Assembly: GCA_000403945.1 (NCBI GenBank)
Contig: APFI01000121.1
Location: 1-17,124 of the forward strand
Length of the DNA stretch: 17,124 bases
DNA from: Desulfovibrio sp. Dsv1
GTDB taxonomy: Bacteria > Desulfobacterota > Desulfovibrionia > Desulfovibrionales > Desulfovibrionaceae
Reading direction: 5' to 3'
Positions 7,701 through 16,138 of the stretch are shown here, in pieces. The position numbers were made by a program, and so were the translations under genes. Position 1 is the first letter of the stretch. The number at the start of each line of letters is the position of its first letter. The notes below the pieces were generated by a model. It made no database searches. It saw only the letters and a program-made list of their open reading frames with translations, and had not been told where the DNA came from.

Positions 7701-7773
7701 TACCTCCGGTTCGGGCCTCAACACACCGCCGAGCATGCCGACATGGCGCTGTGCTTGTGTTCCGGCATGGTGA
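7356..7773 (+). pseudogene. IS1595-like transposase remnant, internally deleted and frameshifted
   Basis: From the ATG at 7356 the first frame gives a zinc-ribbon N-terminus, CPKY then RHRCGDCGFQF. The expected CPKC has lost its second cysteine (Tyr10). After only about 45 residues it reaches NGIEAFWSF, which in IS1595/ISXO2-type transposases lies near the C-terminus, so the helix-turn-helix and most of the DDE core are deleted. The next stretch continues only in the other frame as KKRHLAKFNGVKQKF and HLKEREWRYN. A run of six A around 7531-7536 marks the frameshift, consistent with one extra base. The first frame stops at 7556, the second at 7773, the latter running past the normal end. The ribbon type could also suit another zinc-ribbon family; the C-terminal match is firmer. 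Confidence 0.65.
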
Positions 7774-7809
7774 ACGGCGAAAGATACCGCCGAGCCCGGC
7801 CACAGGCGA
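7701..7809. other. Gene-free stretch downstream of typA with two weak hairpins
   Basis: Nothing codes convincingly here. Two inverted repeats are visible: CATGCCG at 7734-7740 pairing with CGGCATG at 7763-7769, and CGGCG at 7775-7779 pairing with CGCCG at 7788-7792. The second lies 18 nt past the typA stop and could help end typA transcription, but neither strand has a T run after it. With the relic at 7303-7700 and the promoter region, this accounts for the whole 7167-7809 gap. Confidence 0.35.
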
Positions 7810-9645
<1,836 letters not shown>

Positions 9646-9676
9646 GGGAAAAACCTTACATTAAGAAAGAATAACA

Positions 9677-9700
9677 ACGGCGGACAAAACGGTCCGCCGT
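9677..9700 (-). terminator. GC-rich hairpin between the phosphorylase gene and typA
   Basis: ACGGCGGAC (9677-9685) and GTCCGCCGT (9692-9700) form a perfect 9-bp stem with a 6-nt loop. On the minus strand it is followed by TGTTATTCTTTCTT, moderately rich in T but interrupted. It lies 108 nt past the phosphorylase stop and 31 nt before the typA ATG, so it could be a weak intrinsic terminator for the upstream gene, or part of the typA leader. Confidence 0.45.
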
Positions 9701-9807
9701 GGGAGCCGCGCAAGCGCCTTTGCGCCGACGCTCTGGAACATTGCGCAAATGAACGAGGACGATTATTTGTCGCATGCTCTGAAAGAGCTTCGGTCTGTAC
9801 GCATTTT

Positions 9808-10677
9808 TCAGAGTTTTGTCACCAAGGCCCGCAACAGCCGGGCCAGATTTTCGCCCGCGCGTCCAGCCACTGCGATTACCTCCGTAAGGGGCACGGGCAC
9901 CATGCAGTCCGGCAGATTTTTATTGGACAGGCAGGAAACACCCAACACCCGCATGCCCAAATGCCGCGCCGCGATGACCTCCAGCACGGTGCTCATGCCC
10001 ACGGCATCGGCCCCCCACTGACGGTACATACGCGTTTCCGCCGGGCTTTCCATCTCAGGCCCGTGCACACCGATATAGACTCCGCGTTCCAGGCGGATGC
10101 CCAGTGCCCCGGCCGTTTCCAGAGCCAATGTCTGCAGGACTGGGTCAAAGGGCGCGCTCATGTCCGGAAAGCGCTCGCCCCAAACCGCGTAACCGGGGCC
10201 AGCCAAGGGCGACGCGCCGGTGTGGTTGATCTGGTCGGCCATGCACATCAGGGTTCCGGCCTCGAAGCGCGGGTTCAGCGCTCCTGCGGCATTGGTGATG
10301 ATCAGGATCCTCACGCCCAGACCGGCCATGACCCGCACGCCCATGCAGACCTCGTCCGGGCTTCTGCCCTCGTACAAATGGCAGCGGCCCTGCTGGGCCA
10401 GCACCGGCACGCCGTTCAGGCGGCCTAGCACAAAAGCCCCCTGGTGCGAATCCACGCCGGACAACGGAAAACCGGGTAGGTCCGCGAAAGGCACGCGCGC
10501 GCCCGACGCGTCCCCAGACGGCCCGTCGGCCGGGGAACCGGTCAGCAGTTCGGCGGCCAAGCCGGACAGCCCGGTACCCAGAATCAGGCCCAACAAGGGC
10601 GCGCCCTTCGCTGTGGAAGCGGGCAACGCGGCCCGTAACGCGTCAACGGCAAGCTGGACTTCTTGCGAATTTTGCAT
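9808..10677 (-). CDS. Purine nucleoside phosphorylase, class II (trimeric type)
   Basis: The enzyme cleaves purine nucleosides with phosphate to give the base and ribose-1-phosphate in purine salvage. From the ATG at 10675-10677 the product has 289 residues. Features include GTGLSG (34-39) and GRCHLYEG (97-104, with His100) for phosphate and ribose, TNAAGALNP (128-136), GPEMESPAE (206-214, Glu210), VGMST (226-230) and SNKN (251-254). Asn252-Lys253 correspond to the Asn-Lys pair that gives 6-oxopurine (guanosine/inosine) preference; methylthioadenosine phosphorylases instead carry Asp there. An upstream in-frame ATG would add 46 atypical residues and overlap the divergent carboxylase gene, so I reject it. 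The Shine-Dalgarno, GAGAGA, is weak. A poor promoter-like pair (TTGTGG, 17 bp, TACAGT on the minus strand) lies upstream. Confidence 0.93.
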   Translation of the reverse strand: MQNSQEVQLAVDALRAALPASTAKGAPLLGLILGTGLSGLAAELLTGSPADGPSGDASGARVPFADLPGFPLSGVDSHQGAFVLGRLNGVPVLAQQGRCHLYEGRSPDEVCMGVRVMAGLGVRILIITNAAGALNPRFEAGTLMCMADQINHTGASPLAGPGYAVWGERFPDMSAPFDPVLQTLALETAGALGIRLERGVYIGVHGPEMESPAETRMYRQWGADAVGMSTVLEVIAARHLGMRVLGVSCLSNKNLPDCMVPVPLTEVIAVAGRAGENLARLLRALVTKL

Positions 10678-10807
10678 AAGATTATCTCTCAACTTCTGGT
10701 AAATTTCGGGTCCGACAGCCCGCCCACTGTAGCCCGTGTGTATTCCACCCACAAGAGCGGCGCGGGCATGACACGAAGGGAAGAGCACTGTTCCCGGGGA
10801 GAGAGGC
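10678..10807. promoter_or_regulatory. Divergent intergenic region between the phosphorylase and carboxylase genes
   Basis: This 130-nt region must hold promoters for the two divergent genes. On the minus strand TTGTGG and TACAGT are separated by 17 bp, matching the sigma70 consensus at three and four of six positions, a weak candidate for the phosphorylase gene. I see no convincing plus-strand promoter. GGGGAGAG at 10797-10804 is the Shine-Dalgarno of the carboxylase gene, close upstream of its TTG start. Confidence 0.35.
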
Positions 10808-12283
10808 TTGAACAAGGTTCAGGGCAGCAGCAAGAAGAAGGGCACCAAGGATGCGGCTGCGGAAATCACGTTGAGTGAGCACAAGGTTCTGGTGGCCAAC
10901 CGGGGCGAAATAGCCATGCGCATCATGCGGGCCTGTCGCAAACTGGACGTGGCCTTCACGACTGTCTACACCGCCGAGGACGCGGCCTCTGGCCATGTGC
11001 GCCTGGCCCGCGAGGAAGGCGGCGAAAAAAGCCTCTTTCAGGTTTCCTCCTACCACGACGCCAACGAGCTGATGGCTGTGGCCGATGAGGCGGGCTGCAC
11101 CGCCGTGCATCCGGGCTACGGCTTTTTCGCCGAGGATTTCCGCTTCGCCCGCCGGGTCACCAAACGCGACCGAAAGCTGATCTTCATCGGTCCCTCCTGG
11201 AAAATCATCCGCGAGCTGGGCGACAAGATCAACACCAAACGCTTGGCGCGCGGCCTGGGCGTGCCCACGGTACCCGGCTCCGACCGCCCCATTTACGACG
11301 AGATGGAAGCCGAACGCATCGCCAAGTCGGTTTTTGAATTTCAGGAACAGCAGGGCATCCAGCGTCCCTTGGTGCTGGTCAAGGCTTCGGCTGGCGGCGG
11401 CGGCATGGGCATCGAGGAAGTCTACGACCCGGACCAGTTCCGCTCGGTCTACCGGCGCATCCGCAATTACGCCCTGCGCCAGTTCAAGGACGAAGGCGTG
11501 CTCATCGAGCAGCGCATCACGGATTTCAACCACCTGGAAGTGCAGATCGTTTCGGATCGCTCGGGCACGAATCCCGTGCATTTTGGCACGCGCAACTGTT
11601 CCATCCAGTCCACAGGCCTGCAAAAACGCATTGAGGTCGCGCCCGGCTTCGTGCCGGACGAGCTGGAGTACACCTTCAACGCGGGCCGCGTGCTCACGGC
11701 CATTGTGGACTACTCCCTAGCCATGGCCCGCAAGGTGAGCTATGACAACGTGGGCACTTGGGAATGGATCGTCACCCGCAAGGGCGAGCCTTTCCTCATG
11801 GAGGTCAACACCCGCATCCAGGTGGAAAACGGCGTTTCAGCCCGCATTTCGCGCTTGCACGGCAAGGAGGGCGTGGACCTCATCGCCGAGCAGGTCCGCA
11901 TCGGACTGGGCCAGCCGCTGGGCTACAGCCAAGCGGATATCGCCTCCGAGGGCGTGGGCATTGAGTACCGCCTCATCGCCGAAGACCCGGACAACAATTT
12001 CACGCCCTGGGTGGGCCGCATTGAGCACTTCCAGTGGAAAGACCAGCCCTGGCTGAACATGCTGACCCATGTGCCCCGCAACGAACCGTACGAAATTCCC
12101 ACGGAATTCGACCCAAATCTGGCCTTGGCCATCATCTGGGGCAAGGATCTGGACGAGGTCAAGGCGCGGGGGCTGGAATTTTTGAACAATCTGCGCCTGG
12201 AAGGCCAGAACGGCGCGGGCAAGCCCCTTAAATCCAACGTGGATTTTCTGAAGGCCAATACCGGACGCATTCTGCGTTTTTAA
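10808..12283 (+). CDS. Biotin carboxylase subunit of an acyl-CoA carboxylase (divergent)
   Basis: Biotin carboxylase uses ATP and bicarbonate to carboxylate the biotin on a carrier protein, the first half-reaction of acyl-CoA carboxylases. The 491 residues show the ATP-grasp fold: VLVANRGEIAMRIMRA (27-42), HPGYGFFAE (101-109), the glycine-rich loop KASAGGGGMG (192-201), HLEVQ (242-246), TRNCSIQ (261-267), LQKR (271-274), and EVNTRIQVE (332-340). The catalytic Glu, Asn, Arg and Gln of that last motif are kept, but the usual EHPVTE becomes ENGVSA. The usual GGGGKG/RGM loop is GGGGMGI. The start is a TTG (10808-10810) behind GGGGAGAG, with no earlier Met in frame. The N-terminus carries a basic KKKGTK stretch before the domain. 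This is one protein without a fused carrier, so it must act with a separate carrier and transferase, presumably those downstream. Acetyl-CoA versus propionyl-CoA specificity cannot be told. Confidence 0.9.
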   Translation: MNKVQGSSKKKGTKDAAAEITLSEHKVLVANRGEIAMRIMRACRKLDVAFTTVYTAEDAASGHVRLAREEGGEKSLFQVSSYHDANELMAVADEAGCTAVHPGYGFFAEDFRFARRVTKRDRKLIFIGPSWKIIRELGDKINTKRLARGLGVPTVPGSDRPIYDEMEAERIAKSVFEFQEQQGIQRPLVLVKASAGGGGMGIEEVYDPDQFRSVYRRIRNYALRQFKDEGVLIEQRITDFNHLEVQIVSDRSGTNPVHFGTRNCSIQSTGLQKRIEVAPGFVPDELEYTFNAGRVLTAIVDYSLAMARKVSYDNVGTWEWIVTRKGEPFLMEVNTRIQVENGVSARISRLHGKEGVDLIAEQVRIGLGQPLGYSQADIASEGVGIEYRLIAEDPDNNFTPWVGRIEHFQWKDQPWLNMLTHVPRNEPYEIPTEFDPNLALAIIWGKDLDEVKARGLEFLNNLRLEGQNGAGKPLKSNVDFLKANTGRILRF

Positions 12284-12302
12284 CCGCAACCGGATTTTCC
12301 GC

Positions 12303-12985
12303 ATGTACGGCGCTTCTCCCCTGCCCCATTGCACGGGCTGTCCTTTCAAACGTGAGGAAAGGCTCTGTTACGTGCCCGGCGGCAAATATCCGCCGGACTG
12401 CCCTTTGGCGGTCCAGCAAGAACTGGTGGAGCAAAGCCGCCAAGCCTACGCCAGGTCGGACATCCGGCATTTCGCACGTCAGGCCGCCAAAGTGGAATGG
12501 CACAGCTACGCCCGGCTGCCCAACGGCGGGCGCATGCCCTGTCGTCCCCGAATTCTTGAAATCGTGGCCTTTGCCGAGGCCATGGGCTATCAGCGTTTGG
12601 GTCTGCTCTTTGCATCGACATGCGGCGTGAGGCTGCGGGCGCGGCGGAAATATTCAAGGCCCAGGGCCTGGAGGTTGCTTCCGTGATCTGCAAGGCGGGC
12701 GGCCTGTCCAAAAGCGATGTGGGACTGACGGGCGAGAATCTACTCAACCCGGAGCACCCGGAAAGCATGTGCAATTCGCTGCTCCATGCCGAACTGATGA
12801 ACCGGGCCCAGGTGGACTTCAACGTGCTGCTGGGCATCTGCGTGGGACACGACACACTGGCCCTGCGCCATATGGAGGCCCCGGCCACGGTGCTGGCCGT
12901 CAATAACCGCATGCTGGGCCATAACCCTCTGGCCGCTGTCCAGTGCGGTGACAGTTATTTCAACTACCTCAAGGCACCGATGTAA
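12303..12985 (+). pseudogene. Frameshifted DUF1847-type cysteine-rich protein
   Basis: Two overlapping reading frames together make one protein of about 227 residues. The first (from the ATG at 12303) gives a metal-binding-looking N-terminus with HCTGC (9-13), Cys22 and Cys33, then RILEIVAFAEAMGYQRLGLLF. At the T run 12609-12611 it goes out of frame and ends at 12686. The second frame resumes exactly there as CIDMRREAAGAAEIF, then VASVICKAGGLSK, MCNSLLHAELMN and LGICVGHDTLA, NRMLGHNPLAA, the conserved DUF1847 blocks. Adding one T restores a conserved Cys and a continuous protein. The family has no assigned function that I know; the cysteines suggest metal binding. It lies 19 nt after the biotin carboxylase gene and 17 nt before the transferase gene. 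It may be a true mutation or a sequencing error. Confidence 0.85.
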
Positions 12986-13002
12986 CCGGCGCACTCCAAC
13001 TT

Positions 13003-15252
13003 ATGGACAACAATATCGAAAAACGCATCCAGAGTCTGCGCGACAGACTGACCTACATGCAGGACATTTTCGCGGGCAAACACAATGACAACGCGGACTT
13101 GCTGGAAGAGCGGCTCTCGGCCTTCGCCGAACGCGCCCGTTCCGGTTTGCTCAACGATCCCTATGCGGATCTGGCCACAGTCGAGGATCTGTTCGCCTAT
13201 GTGGAGCGTCGACTGGAAAGCGGCGTCATGCCCATGGACCGGGTGCGCATCGTGCGCCACCCCCAGCGCATCTGCCTGCGCGACATTCTGGAAAACGTCT
13301 ACGACAACTTCACGGAAGTGGGCGGCCAGGACGAGCACAGTTTGGACCCCAGCATGCTCATCGCCCGCGCGGTGATCACCCGCCGCCGGGGCAAGAAAAC
13401 CTATACCCAGTCTGTCATGGTCATCGGGCAGGAAAAGGGCCACGGCGCAGAATTCCGCAACGGCGGTTCGGTCAAGCCCTGGGGCAACGCCAAGGCTCTC
13501 CAGTACATGCGCGTGGCCGAAACCGAAGGCATTCCCATCCACGCCTATATCTTCACGCCCGGATCCTTCCCCATTGAGGACTACCCCGGCGCGGCCCAGC
13601 AGATCGCCCGTAACATCTATGGCATGGCGGGCCTGCGTGTACCCATTGTGGCCGTGATTTCCGAGGGCGGCTCCGGCGGGGCCGAGGCCATCGGTCTGGC
13701 CGACAAGCGCCTGATGCTCTCGCACGGCTATTATTCCGTCATTTCGCCGGAAGGGGCCGCAGCCATTGAAGGCCGGCTCGAGGCCGGGCAGCGCGCCACG
13801 CCCGAGCTCATCGAGCACTGCGCCGAAAACCTGCACATCACGGCCCAGGACAATCTGCGCTTCGGCTACATCGACCGCATCGTGCAGGAACCACCCCTAG
13901 GGGCGCGGCCTTGGCATTTTGACTTTTTCCGCCATCTGCGCCAAGAGATCATCCGGGCCACCGACGAGGTGGTCATCTCCACGCGCAAGCTGCCCGGATT
14001 CCGGGGCTTGACCCTCTCGCGCCACCGCAATCCGGACGTCAATCTGGACGAGCTGCACATCCGCTGGGGCCTGTCCACGGCGGCCCAAAACCGCCTGCGC
14101 GAGCGTCGCCAACAAAAGTTCCTGCGCCTTTCGCGTCAGGCCGCGCGCGACCGCCGTCCCTTCCTGACCAAGACCACCGCCGCTTTCTGGGACTGGTTCT
14201 CCAAGCCTTGGGTCAGCTTCAAGTATGATTTCTACCGCAAGCACCAGCGGCAGATCCGGAGCTTCATGGAAGAGGTGGACAACGAATGGGAAATGTTCAA
14301 GGGCCGCCTGTTCGCACCCTGGCGCAAGCTGACCCGCAATCTGCCCAGCCGAACGGACAACAAGGCCAGGGAACTCACCGCCCTTTCGGCCTGGTCGGAC
14401 GATTCGCGTCGCCACAAGTGGAATTACCTCTCGCCGCGCTACAAGATCGACCGCACCCTGACCTGTCCCAACAGCGCCTCCTACGGATGTCTGGACCTCT
14501 GGGGCCCGGACCTGTTCGCGGAATTTGCGGGCGTGTGCAGCCACTGCGGCTACCATTTCCCCATGGAGCCCGAGTGGTACGTGAAAAACGTCTTTGACCC
14601 GGGTTCGGTTTTTGAGTTCAACAGCGAAATCGAGGCGGGCAATCCTCTGGACTTCCCCGGTTTCACCGAGCGCATCGCCGAAGCCCAGAAAAAAAACGGG
14701 ACCAAGAGCGGCTGCATGACCTTCGAAGCCCGCATCGACAATATCAAGATGGTGGTGGCCATGCTCATGGGCACCTTCCGGGGCGGCTCCGTGGGCGCGG
14801 CCGAAGGCTATAAATTCGTGGAAGCCGCGCAGCGCGCCGCCAAGAAGCATTACCCCTTCCTAGCCTACGTGCACGGCACGGCGGGCATCCGCATCCAGGA
14901 GGGAACCCACGGCGTGATCCAGATGCCGCGCTGCACTGTGGCCGTGCGCCGCTATATCGAATCCGGCGGCCTGTACATGGTGCTCTACGACACCAATTCC
15001 TTCGCCGGGCCGGTGGCCAGCTTCCTGGGCTGCTCGCCCTACCAGTTCGCGGTGCGCTCCTCCAATATCGGTTTCGCCGGGCCGGGCGTCATCAAGGAAA
15101 CCACGGGGATGGACATTCCGCCCAAGTACCACCGCTCCTACCGTGCCCTGTCGCGCGGCCACATTCAGGGCATCTGGGACCGGCGGCAGATCAGGGCCAA
15201 CCTCAAACAGGCCCTGCTTACCATCGGCGGCAGAAACTTGTATTATCGGTAG
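13003..15252 (+). CDS. Acyl-CoA carboxylase carboxyltransferase, AccA-AccD order fusion
   Basis: The enzyme transfers the carboxyl group from carboxybiotin to an acyl-CoA. The 749 residues contain two crotonase-type halves. The N-terminal half (about 80-300) is AccA-like: VMVIGQEKGHGAEF (138-151), TPGSFP (185-190), EGGSGGAEAIG (221-231) and YYSVISPEG (243-251). A basic, Trp-rich linker (300-475) follows. The C-terminal half (about 485-749) is AccD-like: a zinc ribbon with Cys488, Cys496, Cys512 and Cys515; then AEAQKKNGTKSG, RGGSVGAAEG, HGTAGIRIQEG (624-634) and GFAGPGVIKET (690-700). Spacing of the first cysteine pair (7 residues between) is wider than the CxxC in E. coli AccD, and ASGGARMQEG becomes GTAGIRIQEG. 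The ATG lacks a visible Shine-Dalgarno. The order, AccA half first, is opposite to the more familiar beta-then-alpha arrangement. Acetyl-CoA is the most likely substrate, by inference. Confidence 0.9.
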   Translation: MDNNIEKRIQSLRDRLTYMQDIFAGKHNDNADLLEERLSAFAERARSGLLNDPYADLATVEDLFAYVERRLESGVMPMDRVRIVRHPQRICLRDILENVYDNFTEVGGQDEHSLDPSMLIARAVITRRRGKKTYTQSVMVIGQEKGHGAEFRNGGSVKPWGNAKALQYMRVAETEGIPIHAYIFTPGSFPIEDYPGAAQQIARNIYGMAGLRVPIVAVISEGGSGGAEAIGLADKRLMLSHGYYSVISPEGAAAIEGRLEAGQRATPELIEHCAENLHITAQDNLRFGYIDRIVQEPPLGARPWHFDFFRHLRQEIIRATDEVVISTRKLPGFRGLTLSRHRNPDVNLDELHIRWGLSTAAQNRLRERRQQKFLRLSRQAARDRRPFLTKTTAAFWDWFSKPWVSFKYDFYRKHQRQIRSFMEEVDNEWEMFKGRLFAPWRKLTRNLPSRTDNKARELTALSAWSDDSRRHKWNYLSPRYKIDRTLTCPNSASYGCLDLWGPDLFAEFAGVCSHCGYHFPMEPEWYVKNVFDPGSVFEFNSEIEAGNPLDFPGFTERIAEAQKKNGTKSGCMTFEARIDNIKMVVAMLMGTFRGGSVGAAEGYKFVEAAQRAAKKHYPFLAYVHGTAGIRIQEGTHGVIQMPRCTVAVRRYIESGGLYMVLYDTNSFAGPVASFLGCSPYQFAVRSSNIGFAGPGVIKETTGMDIPPKYHRSYRALSRGHIQGIWDRRQIRANLKQALLTIGGRNLYYR

Positions 15253-15416
15253 CATTGAATTGGGGACTCCTCCCCCGGCAGGGGCATGCCCTGCCCCCCC
15301 ATCGCCGACATCGTGTTATGCGGCAACACAATGTCGGAAGCGGAGGGCCGGGGGAATCATTCTCCCCGGACGAGGTTTGGGACGGTAAGCCCCAAAAGAG
15401 AACATACGGACAAAAA
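15253..15416 (+). repeat. Hairpin-rich intercistronic spacer before the biotin-carrier gene
   Basis: This 164-nt gap carries at least four inverted repeats in series: GGGGA/TCCCC (15262-15266 with 15271-15275), GGCAGGG/CCCTGCC (15277-15283 with 15289-15295, loop GCATG), a 13-bp stem with one mismatch (15305-15317 with 15325-15337), and CCGGGG/CCCCGG-based pairing (15348-15369). No U tract follows, so intrinsic termination is not supported. An open frame extends upstream of the carrier gene from 15255, but it looks non-coding (Pro/Gly/Arg-rich, no Shine-Dalgarno), so it is not called as protein. It could be an extragenic palindromic repeat or an mRNA stability/attenuation element. Confidence 0.6.
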
Positions 15417-16067
15417 ATGATCGACATTTCCGCTTTGCTGGATGAAATCAAGGCATCGCCCTATCGCGAGATAGTCATCGCCACGCCCCACACCGGGCAG
15501 GTGACCTTCGCCGGTCTGAAAACCGGCGACAAGGTCATGGGCCCCCAAGGCCAGTGGAAGGAAAAACCCGGCACCCAGATCGCCACACTGGAACGCGAGC
15601 GCAATCCGAAGCCCATCTGCGCGCCGGAAAAAGGCGAAGTCAGCGTGCTACACAGCGATCTGGAAGGCCGCTTCGTGGAGGCGGGCACGCCTCTGGCGAT
15701 GCTGCGCCACATGCTCACCCGCGAGGAAGTGCAGCGGGCCATCCTGCAAAAGACCCTGCATCTCTTCCGCGCGCCGGAGCGGGCCAAATACTATTTCACG
15801 CCCGAAGTGGACAAAAAAATACGCGCTTCGGACGCGCATTCCGTGGCGGTACGGGACGGCATGGAGCTGTTGATCATGTCGCGCATGAAGCGCGAGGTGC
15901 CCCTGCACTACACGGGTCCGGACGGCGTTATTTACGCCGTCTACTTCAAGTACAACGAAAACATGGAGACGGGCGCGCCGCTCATTGGCGTCTGCCCGCA
16001 GGACCAGTTTCCAGCTATTCAAAATGTGATCATGCGCGTCCAGACCGAATGGACGGAAAAAGAGTAA
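15417..16067 (+). CDS. Biotin-attachment (carrier) protein, divergent BCCP-like
   Basis: The protein most likely carries biotin between the biotin carboxylase and carboxyltransferase active sites. From the ATG at 15417 it has 216 residues. An N-terminal barrel-like part (22-97) has TPHTGQVTFAGLKTGDKV then LERERNPKPICAPEKGEV, like a biotinyl/lipoyl domain but without AMKM. A helical insert (about 100-145) follows. The C-terminal part, LLIMSRMKREVPL (151-163), GPDGVIYAVYF (167-177) and ENMETGAPLIGV (181-192), lines up with the second half of a biotinyl domain, placing Lys158 of SRMKRE where the biotin Lys of AMKM lies. The Lys assignment is inference. It follows the carboxyltransferase gene by 164 nt, supporting its role. 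The upstream in-frame extension is rejected because it lacks a Shine-Dalgarno and covers hairpins. Alternative: a lipoyl-like protein of other use. Confidence 0.75.
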   Translation: MIDISALLDEIKASPYREIVIATPHTGQVTFAGLKTGDKVMGPQGQWKEKPGTQIATLERERNPKPICAPEKGEVSVLHSDLEGRFVEAGTPLAMLRHMLTREEVQRAILQKTLHLFRAPERAKYYFTPEVDKKIRASDAHSVAVRDGMELLIMSRMKREVPLHYTGPDGVIYAVYFKYNENMETGAPLIGVCPQDQFPAIQNVIMRVQTEWTEKE

Positions 16068-16138
16068 CGGCAGCGGCTCCGGGCCAGTTGACGCGGCCCG
16101 GCGACATGCCGCCCCACCCTTCATATGGTACACTAATT

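Noticed and set aside
7330..7803. Minus-strand 157-codon frame across the IS relic
   Set aside because: It overlaps the decayed transposase frames, has no recognisable motif and begins just after the typA stop, so it is most likely chance.
10678..10815. Longer start of the purine nucleoside phosphorylase
   Set aside because: It would overlap the divergent biotin carboxylase start and adds a segment not seen in the family; the ATG at 10677 fits family length.
10682..11623. Long minus-strand open frame opposite the biotin carboxylase gene
   Set aside because: Antisense shadow of a clear coding sequence; it has no recognisable domain and begins inside the carboxylase gene.
12600..12622. Programmed frameshift in the DUF1847 gene
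   Set aside because: The site is CTCTTTGCA, which lacks a canonical X XXY YYZ slippery heptamer, and no nearby stimulatory structure is evident. A simple one-base deletion explains it better.
13897..14850. Minus-strand frame of 317 codons opposite the carboxyltransferase gene
   Set aside because: Antisense shadow of the fusion protein; no domain is seen and the plus-strand frame is continuous and full of conserved motifs.
15255..15416. N-terminal extension of the biotin-carrier protein
   Set aside because: The extra 54 codons have no Shine-Dalgarno at their start, are Pro/Gly/Arg-rich and cover several hairpins; the ATG at 15417 begins the recognisable domain.
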